From Winogradskyella luteola (lineage in GTDB: Bacteria; Bacteroidota; Bacteroidia; Flavobacteriales; Flavobacteriaceae), in the NCBI RefSeq assembly GCF_019203985.1, contig NZ_JAGSPD010000001.1:310001-374000 (forward strand): 64,000 nucleotides of DNA, written 5' to 3'. The notes under the pieces were generated by a model. The model made no database searches. It had not been told where the DNA came from and saw nothing but the letters and a program-made list of their open reading frames with translations. Every line of letters begins with the position of its first letter. The stretch's first letter is position 1. Below are positions 17,655 to 25,293 of the stretch, one piece after another. The position numbers and the translations under genes are program-made.

Positions 17655-18593
17655 ATGAAAACAGTTGGAATTATTGGTGGTTCTGGCTTCATTGGAAGCC
17701 ATACTACAAAGAAGTTTTTACAAGAAGGTTTTAAGGTCAGGGTCTCTGCCACTGATATTTCCAAAACAGAAAAATATGAGCACTTAAAAGATTTACCAAA
17801 CGCAAAAAATCTTAAAATTCTTCCTTTAAAAGTTGAAAACAAAAATCAATTAAAAGACTTCACAAAAAGTTGCGAAATAGTGGTTCATGGAGGTACACCT
17901 TTTCAGTTGGATGTACAAGACCCTAAAACAGAACTATTTGACCCAACAATCAAGGGAACGGAAAACTTTCTTGAAGTAATTAACGAAACGCCAACCATTG
18001 AAAAAGTAGTTTTTGTTGCTTCTGTCGCCTCATACAATACAAATTTCCCATTGCTCCCAGAAGGAAAGAATTCTAATGATACAATCGATGAAAATGACAA
18101 ACCATTTATGAGCGAAGAAAGCCATCCTTATGCACAGGCAAAATTCATTGCCAACCAAACAGTAGAGAAATTTATCAAAGAGAATCCGAATACTAATTTT
18201 GAAATTACAAGTGTATCACCTGTTGCTGTAATGGGAAAATCACTATCGCAGCGAGAAGATTCCACTTCCTCTGGTTTACAATATTTATTCAAAAACAAAA
18301 TAGCACCAAATCCATTTGTACAAATGCTATTTGATACTGATACAGAATTTGCAATAGTCGATGTAAAAGATGTTGCCAACGGAATTTATAGTGCCAGTAT
18401 CAAAAAAGGTTTACACGGCAAAAACTATTTATTAAGCAGTGAAAGTTGGAAAATCTCTGACATTTCTAAAATGCTTAATAATGAAACACCAAACGAAAGT
18501 GCTAATATGGTTTATAAAAATGATTCTGCAAAAGAAGACTTGGAAATTAAATTTAATCCTGCTAAAGTACCTCTAACTGAATTCGGAAGTTAA
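17655..18593 (+). CDS. NAD-dependent epimerase/dehydratase (extended SDR)
   Basis: A 312-residue extended short-chain dehydrogenase/reductase. The Rossmann motif GGSGFIGSHT lies at residues 8-17 and the catalytic tyrosine-lysine pair in HPYAQAKFIAN, with an upstream FVASVASYNTN serine region. It resembles dihydroflavonol-4-reductase-type bacterial reductases acting on aldehydes or ketones; the substrate is unknown. It lies within accessory block 1, 73 bases upstream of the beta-lactamase, and the two may be one transcript. Confidence 0.88.
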   Translation: MKTVGIIGGSGFIGSHTTKKFLQEGFKVRVSATDISKTEKYEHLKDLPNAKNLKILPLKVENKNQLKDFTKSCEIVVHGGTPFQLDVQDPKTELFDPTIKGTENFLEVINETPTIEKVVFVASVASYNTNFPLLPEGKNSNDTIDENDKPFMSEESHPYAQAKFIANQTVEKFIKENPNTNFEITSVSPVAVMGKSLSQREDSTSSGLQYLFKNKIAPNPFVQMLFDTDTEFAIVDVKDVANGIYSASIKKGLHGKNYLLSSESWKISDISKMLNNETPNESANMVYKNDSAKEDLEIKFNPAKVPLTEFGS

Positions 18594-18665
18594 TATGAAA
18601 TAGATTTAGGATGACCAAAATAATTGTATATTCCCACTACTTCTGAAGATAGGAAAACAAAATTT

Positions 18666-19460
18666 ATGACAAGATTATTATTAATATTATTTTTCCTTAC
18701 CGGATTAGCCTCTATTTCCTGCAAGAAGTCATCGTCACAAGAAAATACGATAAAGCAAAGCATTAATACACAATCAGTTGACAGCTTAACGGTTTATCAA
18801 ACCGAAAATTTAATTATCAAAAAACTATCCAATCATATCTATCAACATGTCTCATTTTTAAATACTGATGACTTTGGAAAAGTGGAATGCAATGGAATGT
18901 TAGTTGTGAATGAAAATGAAGGAGTTGTATTTGACACACCTACGGACAACAAAAGTTCGTTGGAATTAATAAACTTTACCACTAACGATCTTAAAAAAAA
19001 GATAACAGCTATCATTCCAACTCATTTTCACGAAGATTGTGTTGGTGGAATACAAGCGTTTGAACAACATAATATTCCAGCATATGCTTCAACACAAACC
19101 ATAGAATTACTAAAAGAGAACGGTCAAATCTTCTCTAGCCCAATCAAAGATTTTGATGGTAGTCTCACTTTAAGCATTGGAAACAAAAAGGTTTATGCGA
19201 AATACTTTGGAGAAGGCCATACCAAAGACAATATTATAGGATATTTCCCAGAGAGTAATGCCATATTTGGTGGGTGCTTAATTAAAACAGTTGGAGCGAG
19301 TAAGGGGTATTTAGACGATGCAAATACTAACAAGTGGTCTGAAACTGTTCAAAAAATCAAATTAAAATATCCAGGAACAAAAATTGTAATTCCAGGACAC
19401 GGAAAATCAGGAGGAACGGAATTATTTCATTACACCATTAAATTATTTGAATTGAAATAA
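18666..19460 (+). CDS. Subclass B1 metallo-beta-lactamase
   Basis: A zinc-dependent hydrolase of the beta-lactam ring, 264 residues, predicted lipoprotein (LLLILFFLTGLASISCKK). All six B1 zinc ligands are visible: HFHED (two His plus Asp), the third His in GEGHTKDN, the zinc Cys in GGCLIK and the last His in IPGHGKSGG. The residue after the zinc Asp is Cys (HFHEDC), where many B1 enzymes have Arg. The ATG at 18666 is preferred over the TTG at 18624 because it begins the lipoprotein signal directly. It is in an accessory block, not beside a transposase. Beta-lactam resistance is predicted from the family, not shown. Confidence 0.88.
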   Translation: MTRLLLILFFLTGLASISCKKSSSQENTIKQSINTQSVDSLTVYQTENLIIKKLSNHIYQHVSFLNTDDFGKVECNGMLVVNENEGVVFDTPTDNKSSLELINFTTNDLKKKITAIIPTHFHEDCVGGIQAFEQHNIPAYASTQTIELLKENGQIFSSPIKDFDGSLTLSIGNKKVYAKYFGEGHTKDNIIGYFPESNAIFGGCLIKTVGASKGYLDDANTNKWSETVQKIKLKYPGTKIVIPGHGKSGGTELFHYTIKLFELK

Positions 19461-19528
19461 ATAACAGCTAAAACCTCATGTAAAACAGTAACTTTTGGTG
19501 CTGAAACTAAACTATAAATAGAAAAACC

Positions 19529-19564
19529 AGTGCTTAAAATCCTCTACTTTATATATACAACAAC
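19529..19564 (+). repeat. Right border motif of accessory block 1
   Basis: A 36-base segment starting AGTGCTTAAAATCCTCTACT matches the segment at 29451-29486 at 32 of 36 positions. Both copies follow the last gene of an accessory block and precede a core gene. The CCTCTACTTTATATAT part is the inverted counterpart of the CGTATAAAAGTAGG start motif. Confidence 0.65.
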
Positions 19565-19602
19565 AATTAACCTAACTTAAAATTGATTGAAGAGATTTTG
19601 TT

Positions 19603-19630
19603 TTTATCAGAAAAAATGAATTCTGATAAA
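19603..19630. repeat. Perfect hairpin at the edge of block 1
   Basis: TTTATCAGAA (19603-19612) and TTCTGATAAA (19621-19630) form a perfect 10-base stem with an 8-base loop, 43 bases before the LETM1-related gene. It could be a terminator for the preceding block or an operator for the following gene. There is no clear T tract. Confidence 0.5.
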
Positions 19631-19673
19631 TAATTATAGATTTGGAGTATCTTTATGTTATAATTTTAAGTCT

Positions 19674-20867
19674 ATGAATCCATCAGCTAGCGGCTGGATA
19701 AAAAAATTTTGTTCTCAGATTTCCAGAAAAGAACTACCCTATCACAATTTTGATCAGCTTTATAAGGGCTTAAAACAGAATGGATTTATTTATGGAGTTA
19801 ATGTGGGCATTACAAATGCGGTTGATACATTGCACAAATACTCTGAGGATGAGTTGGCCAAAATCAACCTCATCACTACATTATATCACACCTATACGTT
19901 TTACAAACCAGATTTTAACAGTAAAGAATTTATTGCTACGTTACTGAACTATTATAAAGAGTTAGAAGTCTCTGATCTATCACTTTGGGATAAGCTCGTA
20001 ATAGGCAAAAGTGAAAGCTCCATGTTAGAGCGTTTAATACACGATAGAATTCAGTTAGACGACAATCTATTAACACGAAATTTTAATAAATCCATAACCA
20101 ATTCACTTTTGTTCGTAGATGTTTTCACTTTTGAAGCGCATCTAAAAAGTGAAGTCGATGTAAAAGCATATGCTGCTAATCTCGAAAGTTTAATAATTGG
20201 TACACTATACCAATCTCTTAATTCAAAAAGTAAGGTTACGGATTACGACAAAAAGGTCATTGACCTTATTGAAACTTCTACATCTTACATTGATGATGAA
20301 GTATTAGATGCTGAAGATTTAATTTATGACATTACATACAACATCAATAAAAATGAAAAAAAATACCTTATCGATTTAATGTGCTTATCGATTTGGGACG
20401 ATGAAATTCTAGAAAAATCCGAGTTTAGGTTTCTAACAAGTTTAGCCAAACGCTTAGATATGCCAAATTCTGAAATACATGAGTCTATTTTAGATGTAAA
20501 CGATTTTCACAAAAAACATAAGAAAGAAATATTGTTGTTTCAACAATCCAACCCTATCAGTAATTTCTATGAAAACTCATCTCAACTCGTCAACAAATTA
20601 ATAAGAAGAAACAGTAAACGTTTAGTAAAAGAGGTCAATCAGAGTAAAGAGCTTTTATCTCTTATTTCCAAATCCACACATTCAGATTTATCCAAAGAAG
20701 AACAAAAGCTAATGCAATCCCAATTGCTAGACATTTTAAAAACCATACCAAGCTTGGCTATTTTTATGCTTCCAGGCGGGGCAATTTTGTTACCGATTTT
20801 TGCAAAGCTTATTCCTAATATGCTGCCATCTGCCTTTGACGACAATAGGGTTGAAGACAAAAGCTGA
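19674..20867 (+). CDS. LETM1-related protein
   Basis: A 397-residue protein that begins MNPSASGWIKKF and ends in a LETM1-like segment (DILKTIPSLAIFMLPGGA, then PIFAKLIPNMLPSAFDD). In mitochondria LETM1 domains occur in inner-membrane cation-exchange proteins. Flavobacterial homologues are annotated as LETM1-related and biofilm-associated, but their mechanism is unknown. The first 320 residues are helical and acidic, with no membrane segment; the one hydrophobic stretch is in the C-terminal domain. Monocistronic, convergent with the LytTR operon. Confidence 0.8.
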   Translation: MNPSASGWIKKFCSQISRKELPYHNFDQLYKGLKQNGFIYGVNVGITNAVDTLHKYSEDELAKINLITTLYHTYTFYKPDFNSKEFIATLLNYYKELEVSDLSLWDKLVIGKSESSMLERLIHDRIQLDDNLLTRNFNKSITNSLLFVDVFTFEAHLKSEVDVKAYAANLESLIIGTLYQSLNSKSKVTDYDKKVIDLIETSTSYIDDEVLDAEDLIYDITYNINKNEKKYLIDLMCLSIWDDEILEKSEFRFLTSLAKRLDMPNSEIHESILDVNDFHKKHKKEILLFQQSNPISNFYENSSQLVNKLIRRNSKRLVKEVNQSKELLSLISKSTHSDLSKEEQKLMQSQLLDILKTIPSLAIFMLPGGAILLPIFAKLIPNMLPSAFDDNRVEDKS

Positions 20868-20883
20868 ATTCAATATTTTGAAT

Positions 20884-21639
20884 TTATTCTAACCAGTTCT
20901 TAAAATCTTTTACGCGTTCTCTGGCCACAATGACTTCTTGTTCTTTGAATCGGTTTAATTTAATCTGAAGTCTAGAATTAGTATAGCTTATAATATCTTT
21001 TATAGCATTTATGTTGACATAAAATTTTCTACTGATCCTAAAGAATACATAAGGTTCAAGCTCGTCTTCCAGTTGATCCAATGTTATATCCAAAAGGTAA
21101 TTTCTGCCTTCGGTGGTGTAAGCATACGTGCCCTTGTTTTCACTGTAGATACATTCGATGTCCTCAATATTAATAAGTTTTAAATGCTGACCGACTTTAA
21201 CAGAAAAACGCTTTTTATATTCACGCTCAATGGGATTGACCAATAACTTCTTAATATCATTAAAATCTAGAGTAACCGCTTGTTTTTTTGGTGTTCTACT
21301 TTTAAATTTTTTTACTGCAGTGCTTAAATCGTCTTCATCAATAGGTTTCAACAAATAATCTATACTGTTTAGCTTAAATGCCTGTAACGCATATTCATCA
21401 TAAGCCGTTGTAAAAATAACTGCTGAATTAATATCTATAGCTTCAAAAATTTCAAAAGACAAACCATCACTTAACTGAATATCTAAAAAAATAAGATCTG
21501 GATGTTCATTACTTTGAAACCATTCTATGGATTCTTCCACGGAATGCAACATCGTATGTGCTTCAACATCTAAGGCTTTAAGCATTCGCTGCAAACGTCT
21601 TGCTGATGGTTTTTCGTCTTCTATTATAATTACGTTCAT
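20884..21639 (-). CDS. LytTR family response regulator
   Basis: A 251-residue response regulator. The receiver domain has the acidic pair in IIEDEKPSARR, the phosphoacceptor Asp53 in LIFLDIQLSDG, and LLKPIDEDDL with the conserved Lys. The C-terminal LytTR DNA-binding domain (about residues 145-251) includes IEDIECIYSENKGTYAYT and FFRISRKFYVNINAI. It is the last gene of a seven-gene minus-strand operon that contains the cognate LytS-type kinase. Target promoters are unknown; LytTR proteins bind direct repeats. Confidence 0.93.
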   Translation of the reverse strand: MNVIIIEDEKPSARRLQRMLKALDVEAHTMLHSVEESIEWFQSNEHPDLIFLDIQLSDGLSFEIFEAIDINSAVIFTTAYDEYALQAFKLNSIDYLLKPIDEDDLSTAVKKFKSRTPKKQAVTLDFNDIKKLLVNPIEREYKKRFSVKVGQHLKLINIEDIECIYSENKGTYAYTTEGRNYLLDITLDQLEDELEPYVFFRISRKFYVNINAIKDIISYTNSRLQIKLNRFKEQEVIVARERVKDFKNWLE

Positions 21640-21668
21640 TATTTAAATTGAGTATATAATTAATAATT

Positions 21669-21992
21669 CTATTCCCAAAGCTTCTTTTCCGTTGCTTCTA
21701 CTTTTATAAATTCCTTTATTTTTCTATCCTCCCAGCTCTTTTTAAAAAGAAGTCGCCCCTTAAAAACGCTCCATGCATGTATAGCAATAAAAATAGACCA
21801 AGTAGCTATTGTACTAAGATTTAACCATATAATAGCAATCTTATATTCACCTTCCTCAATTACATATAAATTATATAATAAAAGACCCAGAATAATGGTA
21901 TACAATACTAAATGCAAATAAAAAACTTGAAGTTTTCTGACTTTGCTTTTGGCATATATTAGTAGTTGTTTTTGATTGTTGTTTAATTCCAT
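21669..21992 (-). CDS. 2TM domain-containing protein
   Basis: A 107-residue membrane protein with two transmembrane helices (about residues 25-45 and 58-76). The characteristic 2TM-domain end, SWEDRKIKEFIKVE, shows the W-E-x-R-K-(I/V)-x-E-(F/Y) signature shared with the two upstream small genes and with the kinase C-terminus. The start region AKSKVRKLQVFYLHLVLY corresponds to the A-x-(K/R)-(K/R)-V-x-x-(L/E)-x-x-F-Y part of the domain. Part of the LytS/LytTR operon, 29 bases before the response regulator. Function unknown. Confidence 0.85.
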   Translation of the reverse strand: MELNNNQKQLLIYAKSKVRKLQVFYLHLVLYTIILGLLLYNLYVIEEGEYKIAIIWLNLSTIATWSIFIAIHAWSVFKGRLLFKKSWEDRKIKEFIKVEATEKKLWE

Positions 21993-22016
21993 AATACTAT
22001 TAACATATAACTTTAA

Positions 22017-22361
22017 TTATTCCCAATTACGCTCTTCCTTATCCATAAACTCTTGCACTTTACGCTTTTCCCAATCTTTGCCAAAAAAGAAATCTGGTCC
22101 AAATACTCCTATGAAATGAAATGCCAATCCAATGCCCCAAAATATTGCTGTAGCATAAGGGCCAAAGCCTGTAAATCCTTCGCCTGAATTCAATCCGATG
22201 AGTAATATTAAAAAGACATTAACAACTATATACACAGCTAAGTGCCAATAAAATCCAACAAGGGAATCTACCTTTTTCTTTGCTCTTAAGTAGGCTTCTT
22301 CTTTTCTGAAATCTGAAACCTCATCTTTATCCTTATAAGGTTCTATACTATACTTTTCCAT
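22017..22361 (-). CDS. 2TM domain-containing protein
   Basis: A 114-residue protein with two transmembrane helices (around HLAVYIVVNVFLILLIGL and YATAIFWGIGLAFHFIGVFG). The head AYLRAKKKVDSLVGFYWH and tail DWEKRKVQEFMDKEE carry the 2TM signature. It begins seven bases after the preceding 2TM gene of the operon. The role is unknown; paralogy with the kinase C-terminus suggests assembly with it in the membrane. Confidence 0.86.
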   Translation of the reverse strand: MEKYSIEPYKDKDEVSDFRKEEAYLRAKKKVDSLVGFYWHLAVYIVVNVFLILLIGLNSGEGFTGFGPYATAIFWGIGLAFHFIGVFGPDFFFGKDWEKRKVQEFMDKEERNWE

Positions 22362-22368
22362 AATATTA

Positions 22369-22674
22369 TTATTTTGAATCGTTTGACAATTCTTTATTCA
22401 TAAATTCTTCAATTTTACGTTCTTCCCATCCTTGTCCAAATTTAAAGGACAAAAAATGCAATAACAGAAAGATGCCCCAAATCGCCCATACGCTCAAAAC
22501 GTCTATACTTATCAGTTCGTTGGTGAAACTTCCCCAGCTATCTAAATTATTCCAAACTTTAAAAGTTGTTATTACCAAATTTACTAGTAGATATATAATA
22601 ATATGTGTGTAAAAACTCTTCTCTTTTTCAACTTTATTTTTGGCTTTTATATATTTTAAATTCTGATTATCCAT
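22369..22674 (-). CDS. 2TM domain-containing protein
   Basis: A protein of about 101 residues starting at the ATG at 22674 (MDNQNLKYIKAKNKVEKEKS). An ATG at 22710 would add 12 residues and overlap the kinase gene; the later one fits the 2TM start, leaves 13 bases after the kinase stop and has AAAGG upstream. Two helices (YTHIIIYLLVNLVITTF and VWAIWGIFLLLHFLSF) are followed by GWEERKIEEFMNKE, nearly identical to the tail of the kinase. Third stand-alone copy in the operon. Confidence 0.85.
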   Translation of the reverse strand: MDNQNLKYIKAKNKVEKEKSFYTHIIIYLLVNLVITTFKVWNNLDSWGSFTNELISIDVLSVWAIWGIFLLLHFLSFKFGQGWEERKIEEFMNKELSNDSK

Positions 22675-22687
22675 AGCTCTACCTTTA

Positions 22688-24043
22688 TTAATTCCAACGA
22701 TTTCTTTCATCTTCCTTACGCATATACTCTTCTATTTTGCGTTCTTCCCATTTAGCCCCCAAGGCACCATTATCGACATAAACTCTATAGGCCTGAAATA
22801 TTAAGCTTATGCCCCAGCCCAACATTGGGAACCAAAACCATTGAATGGTATGTCTTGAAAATTGATACCATATATAAATTAAAAATGGTATGACTAAACA
22901 ATAGGATATTAAACTGTAATAGAAGCCTTTTAATTCTTCTACACGTTTGCGAGCTCTAACATAATCGTCGTTAAGACGCTCCTCAGATTTTTGTGTTATT
23001 CTCATAATTGATACTTGTTTTGTGAGCATAGGAATTGCCACCGCAAAATCCTTTTCTCTTTGATTGATGTAAACTTTTCGCTCTGAAAGAAGCTTATAGC
23101 GTTGTTTTATGTTTTCTAAACCAACACCACTACTCTTCTTAACAATCTGCTTTGGCTGAAGATTATTCATAATTACTAAATAGTTACCATCTTCATATAT
23201 TTTAATGTGCAATGGCTTATTAGAAGTAACCATATTATGCTTTACAGCATTTTCTAAAAGCAATTGTAATGACAAAGGCACAACTTTACTTTCGGGGTTT
23301 GACGCTTTATCCGGAATTTCAAAAATGATGCTATCTTCGAAACGCATTTTTAAAAGCGACATGTACGTTCTAGCAAAATTCAACTCTTCGTCTACTGTGA
23401 CCAATTCTTTACTTTTCTGTTCTAAAACATAGCGATAGACTTTAGATAACGACGTAGTAAACTTCTGGGCACTATCTGGATTTTCTTCAATTAAACTCGT
23501 TAGCACATTTAAACTGTTGAATAAAAAGTGAGGATCCAACTGATTCTTAAGAGCATCAAACTTTGCACTTGCCGCACCAGCTATTACCTTTTGTTCTTTT
23601 ACCTTATTCTTTTGGTAACGGTTATAGAAATAAACTACATAAAAAACAGAAATTATGCTTAACGTAACCCATAAACCAAAGGCATAATTTTGCCAACTAT
23701 CCCTACTTATAAATACACTAAATGACTGGCCATAAATAACTACAGAAACAAAAACTCTTATAAAAAATATAGCAGCTATAGTTATTATTGTTGCCCCAGA
23801 AATACCATAAGCAATACGCTTTATAACATCATAACTTTCAAATTTTTGCTGTTTTATAAAATTAAAATATATGGTATTTATATAGCTTAAAACAAAAGTG
23901 TAGAGTTGGGTAAATCCAAAATCAATTAAGAAATCATTAAAGCTTTCATATTGAAAATTATTACCGGATACGAGGTTACTTATCACCTGTATAATACATC
24001 CAATAACAAATACAACTATTAAACTCTTAATTGATTTAAACAT
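22688..24043 (-). CDS. LytS-type sensor histidine kinase with C-terminal 2TM domain
   Basis: A 451-residue membrane histidine kinase. Four N-terminal transmembrane helices fill residues 1-145, followed by a His_kinase phosphoacceptor segment NQLDPHFLFNSLNVL, an ATPase N-box region LLLENAVKHN and the G-box-like SSGVGLENIKQRY. An extra C-terminal part (about residues 350-451) is a complete 2TM domain: VRARKRVEELKGFYY, two helices, then KWEERKIEEYMRKE. The fusion to the same domain found as three separate downstream proteins is unusual. It is 14 bases after the TPR gene. The partner is the LytTR regulator at 20884-21639. Confidence 0.92.
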   Translation of the reverse strand: MFKSIKSLIVVFVIGCIIQVISNLVSGNNFQYESFNDFLIDFGFTQLYTFVLSYINTIYFNFIKQQKFESYDVIKRIAYGISGATIITIAAIFFIRVFVSVVIYGQSFSVFISRDSWQNYAFGLWVTLSIISVFYVVYFYNRYQKNKVKEQKVIAGAASAKFDALKNQLDPHFLFNSLNVLTSLIEENPDSAQKFTTSLSKVYRYVLEQKSKELVTVDEELNFARTYMSLLKMRFEDSIIFEIPDKASNPESKVVPLSLQLLLENAVKHNMVTSNKPLHIKIYEDGNYLVIMNNLQPKQIVKKSSGVGLENIKQRYKLLSERKVYINQREKDFAVAIPMLTKQVSIMRITQKSEERLNDDYVRARKRVEELKGFYYSLISYCLVIPFLIYIWYQFSRHTIQWFWFPMLGWGISLIFQAYRVYVDNGALGAKWEERKIEEYMRKEDERNRWN

Positions 24044-24057
24044 GTCTTCTCTTTTAA

Positions 24058-24681
24058 TTACGATTTACATTCTTCCAGAACCTGTTCAGCGCGTTTTTTT
24101 CCCCAATTAGGATGGAACTGACTCTCTGGCTTAAAGGTATCAAAAAGTTTAATCGATGTTTTAATATCTTCGCAATATGGTGCGGTATCTTTGCCAAAAT
24201 ATTTAGCACTACCCATGTTCCAATCTGCTTTACAAAATGCAGCTCTAGGGTTTTTAGGCTCTAATTTTAAGGCTTTGGTATATAAATCTGAAATTTTTGC
24301 AGAATACTTCATGCCATAAGTCATACCATCAAAAGCAACCCAATTGGTTAATACTTGAGCTTGCATAATCAAAAGTTCTGCATTGTCTTCACTTTTGGCC
24401 ATTGCGCTATCCAAATGCTCTTGAGCTTTTTCTAACTGTGCTTTTAAAACCGCTTCATCTTTTTCGTTCCAGCTTTTTAAACTGTTAATCTGTGCTATGT
24501 AATAGTTTGGAAGCCACTCGTCTGTTTCGGCTTTAGCTATACGCTCAAACATATTCTCGGCTTCATCCCATTTGTCTGCTTCCCAAAGTTCAAAAGCTTT
24601 AGCCATTCCTTTTTCAAAATTGGTCTGTGCCTGTATTAATCCTGTAAAAATGAGTAAGGCAATGATGATTATATTTTTCAT
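24058..24681 (-). CDS. Periplasmic TPR-like protein
   Basis: A 207-residue exported protein with the signal peptide MKNIIIIALLIFTGLIQAQ and helical repeats that fit tetratricopeptide units (AFELWEADKWDEAENMFER, then LYTKALKLEPKNPRAAFCKA). Three cysteines lie in the C-terminal half (AFCKAD, PYCEDI, LEECKS). It is the second gene of the LytS/LytTR operon, 12 bases after the DUF2141 gene, so it may sense or scaffold an envelope signal. That role is inference. Confidence 0.82.
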   Translation of the reverse strand: MKNIIIIALLIFTGLIQAQTNFEKGMAKAFELWEADKWDEAENMFERIAKAETDEWLPNYYIAQINSLKSWNEKDEAVLKAQLEKAQEHLDSAMAKSEDNAELLIMQAQVLTNWVAFDGMTYGMKYSAKISDLYTKALKLEPKNPRAAFCKADWNMGSAKYFGKDTAPYCEDIKTSIKLFDTFKPESQFHPNWGKKRAEQVLEECKS

Positions 24682-24693
24682 TTTAAATAGTAT

Positions 24694-25116
24694 TTATAGT
24701 GTTATGGTTATTGATGTGTTCTCTTTCAATTCAAACTTGGCATCTTTCCATTTTGGTGGTCCCAAAAAACCTGCTGCATCATTTGAGCATGCGTAGTCTT
24801 CTTTCGGAATTCCCAAAAAATTGGTATCCATTTTACCATTGTCGTTTTCATCATGAAAAACGGAAACTGCATAAGTTCCTTCCGGAATGTTTTTAAAAGT
24901 TACCACACAGCCATTATCAGCAATCTTACTTTTCGTGCCTGTATAGGATTTGCCTAAAAAATCTGCTTCTGTATTGTAAACCGCAATAAACATTTGTCCA
25001 TCGTTACTATCTGCTTTTTCTACCTTAACCGTCAATTGATAAGACTCTTGAGTCTGTGCTTTACAAGTCATAAAGCTTACAATCAATATAACTGTTATTC
25101 TTATTAGAGTTTCCAT
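24694..25116 (-). CDS. DUF2141 domain-containing exported protein
   Basis: A 140-residue secreted protein with signal peptide (ITVILIVSFMTCKAQ) and a beta-sandwich DUF2141 domain recognisable by GQMFIAVYN, IPEGTYAVSVFHDENDNGKMDTN and LGIPKEDYACSNDA. The D-x-N-x-D-x-G-like loop may bind calcium. It is the first gene of the seven-gene LytS/LytTR operon. DUF2141 function is unknown. Confidence 0.86.
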   Translation of the reverse strand: METLIRITVILIVSFMTCKAQTQESYQLTVKVEKADSNDGQMFIAVYNTEADFLGKSYTGTKSKIADNGCVVTFKNIPEGTYAVSVFHDENDNGKMDTNFLGIPKEDYACSNDAAGFLGPPKWKDAKFELKENTSITITL

Positions 25117-25293
25117 GATTTAATAATTTGATACAAATATCAGTCACAAACTAGGATTATTAAAACCTGAATTACCGAATTGTATTTTTTTAATGACGAA
25201 TTGTAATTTTTAAAAAAAACCGTTCTAAAAAGAGTAACTTAGTGAGCCCTTTTTCTACATATAAAATATCTTAATCATTAAACCCAACCAAAA

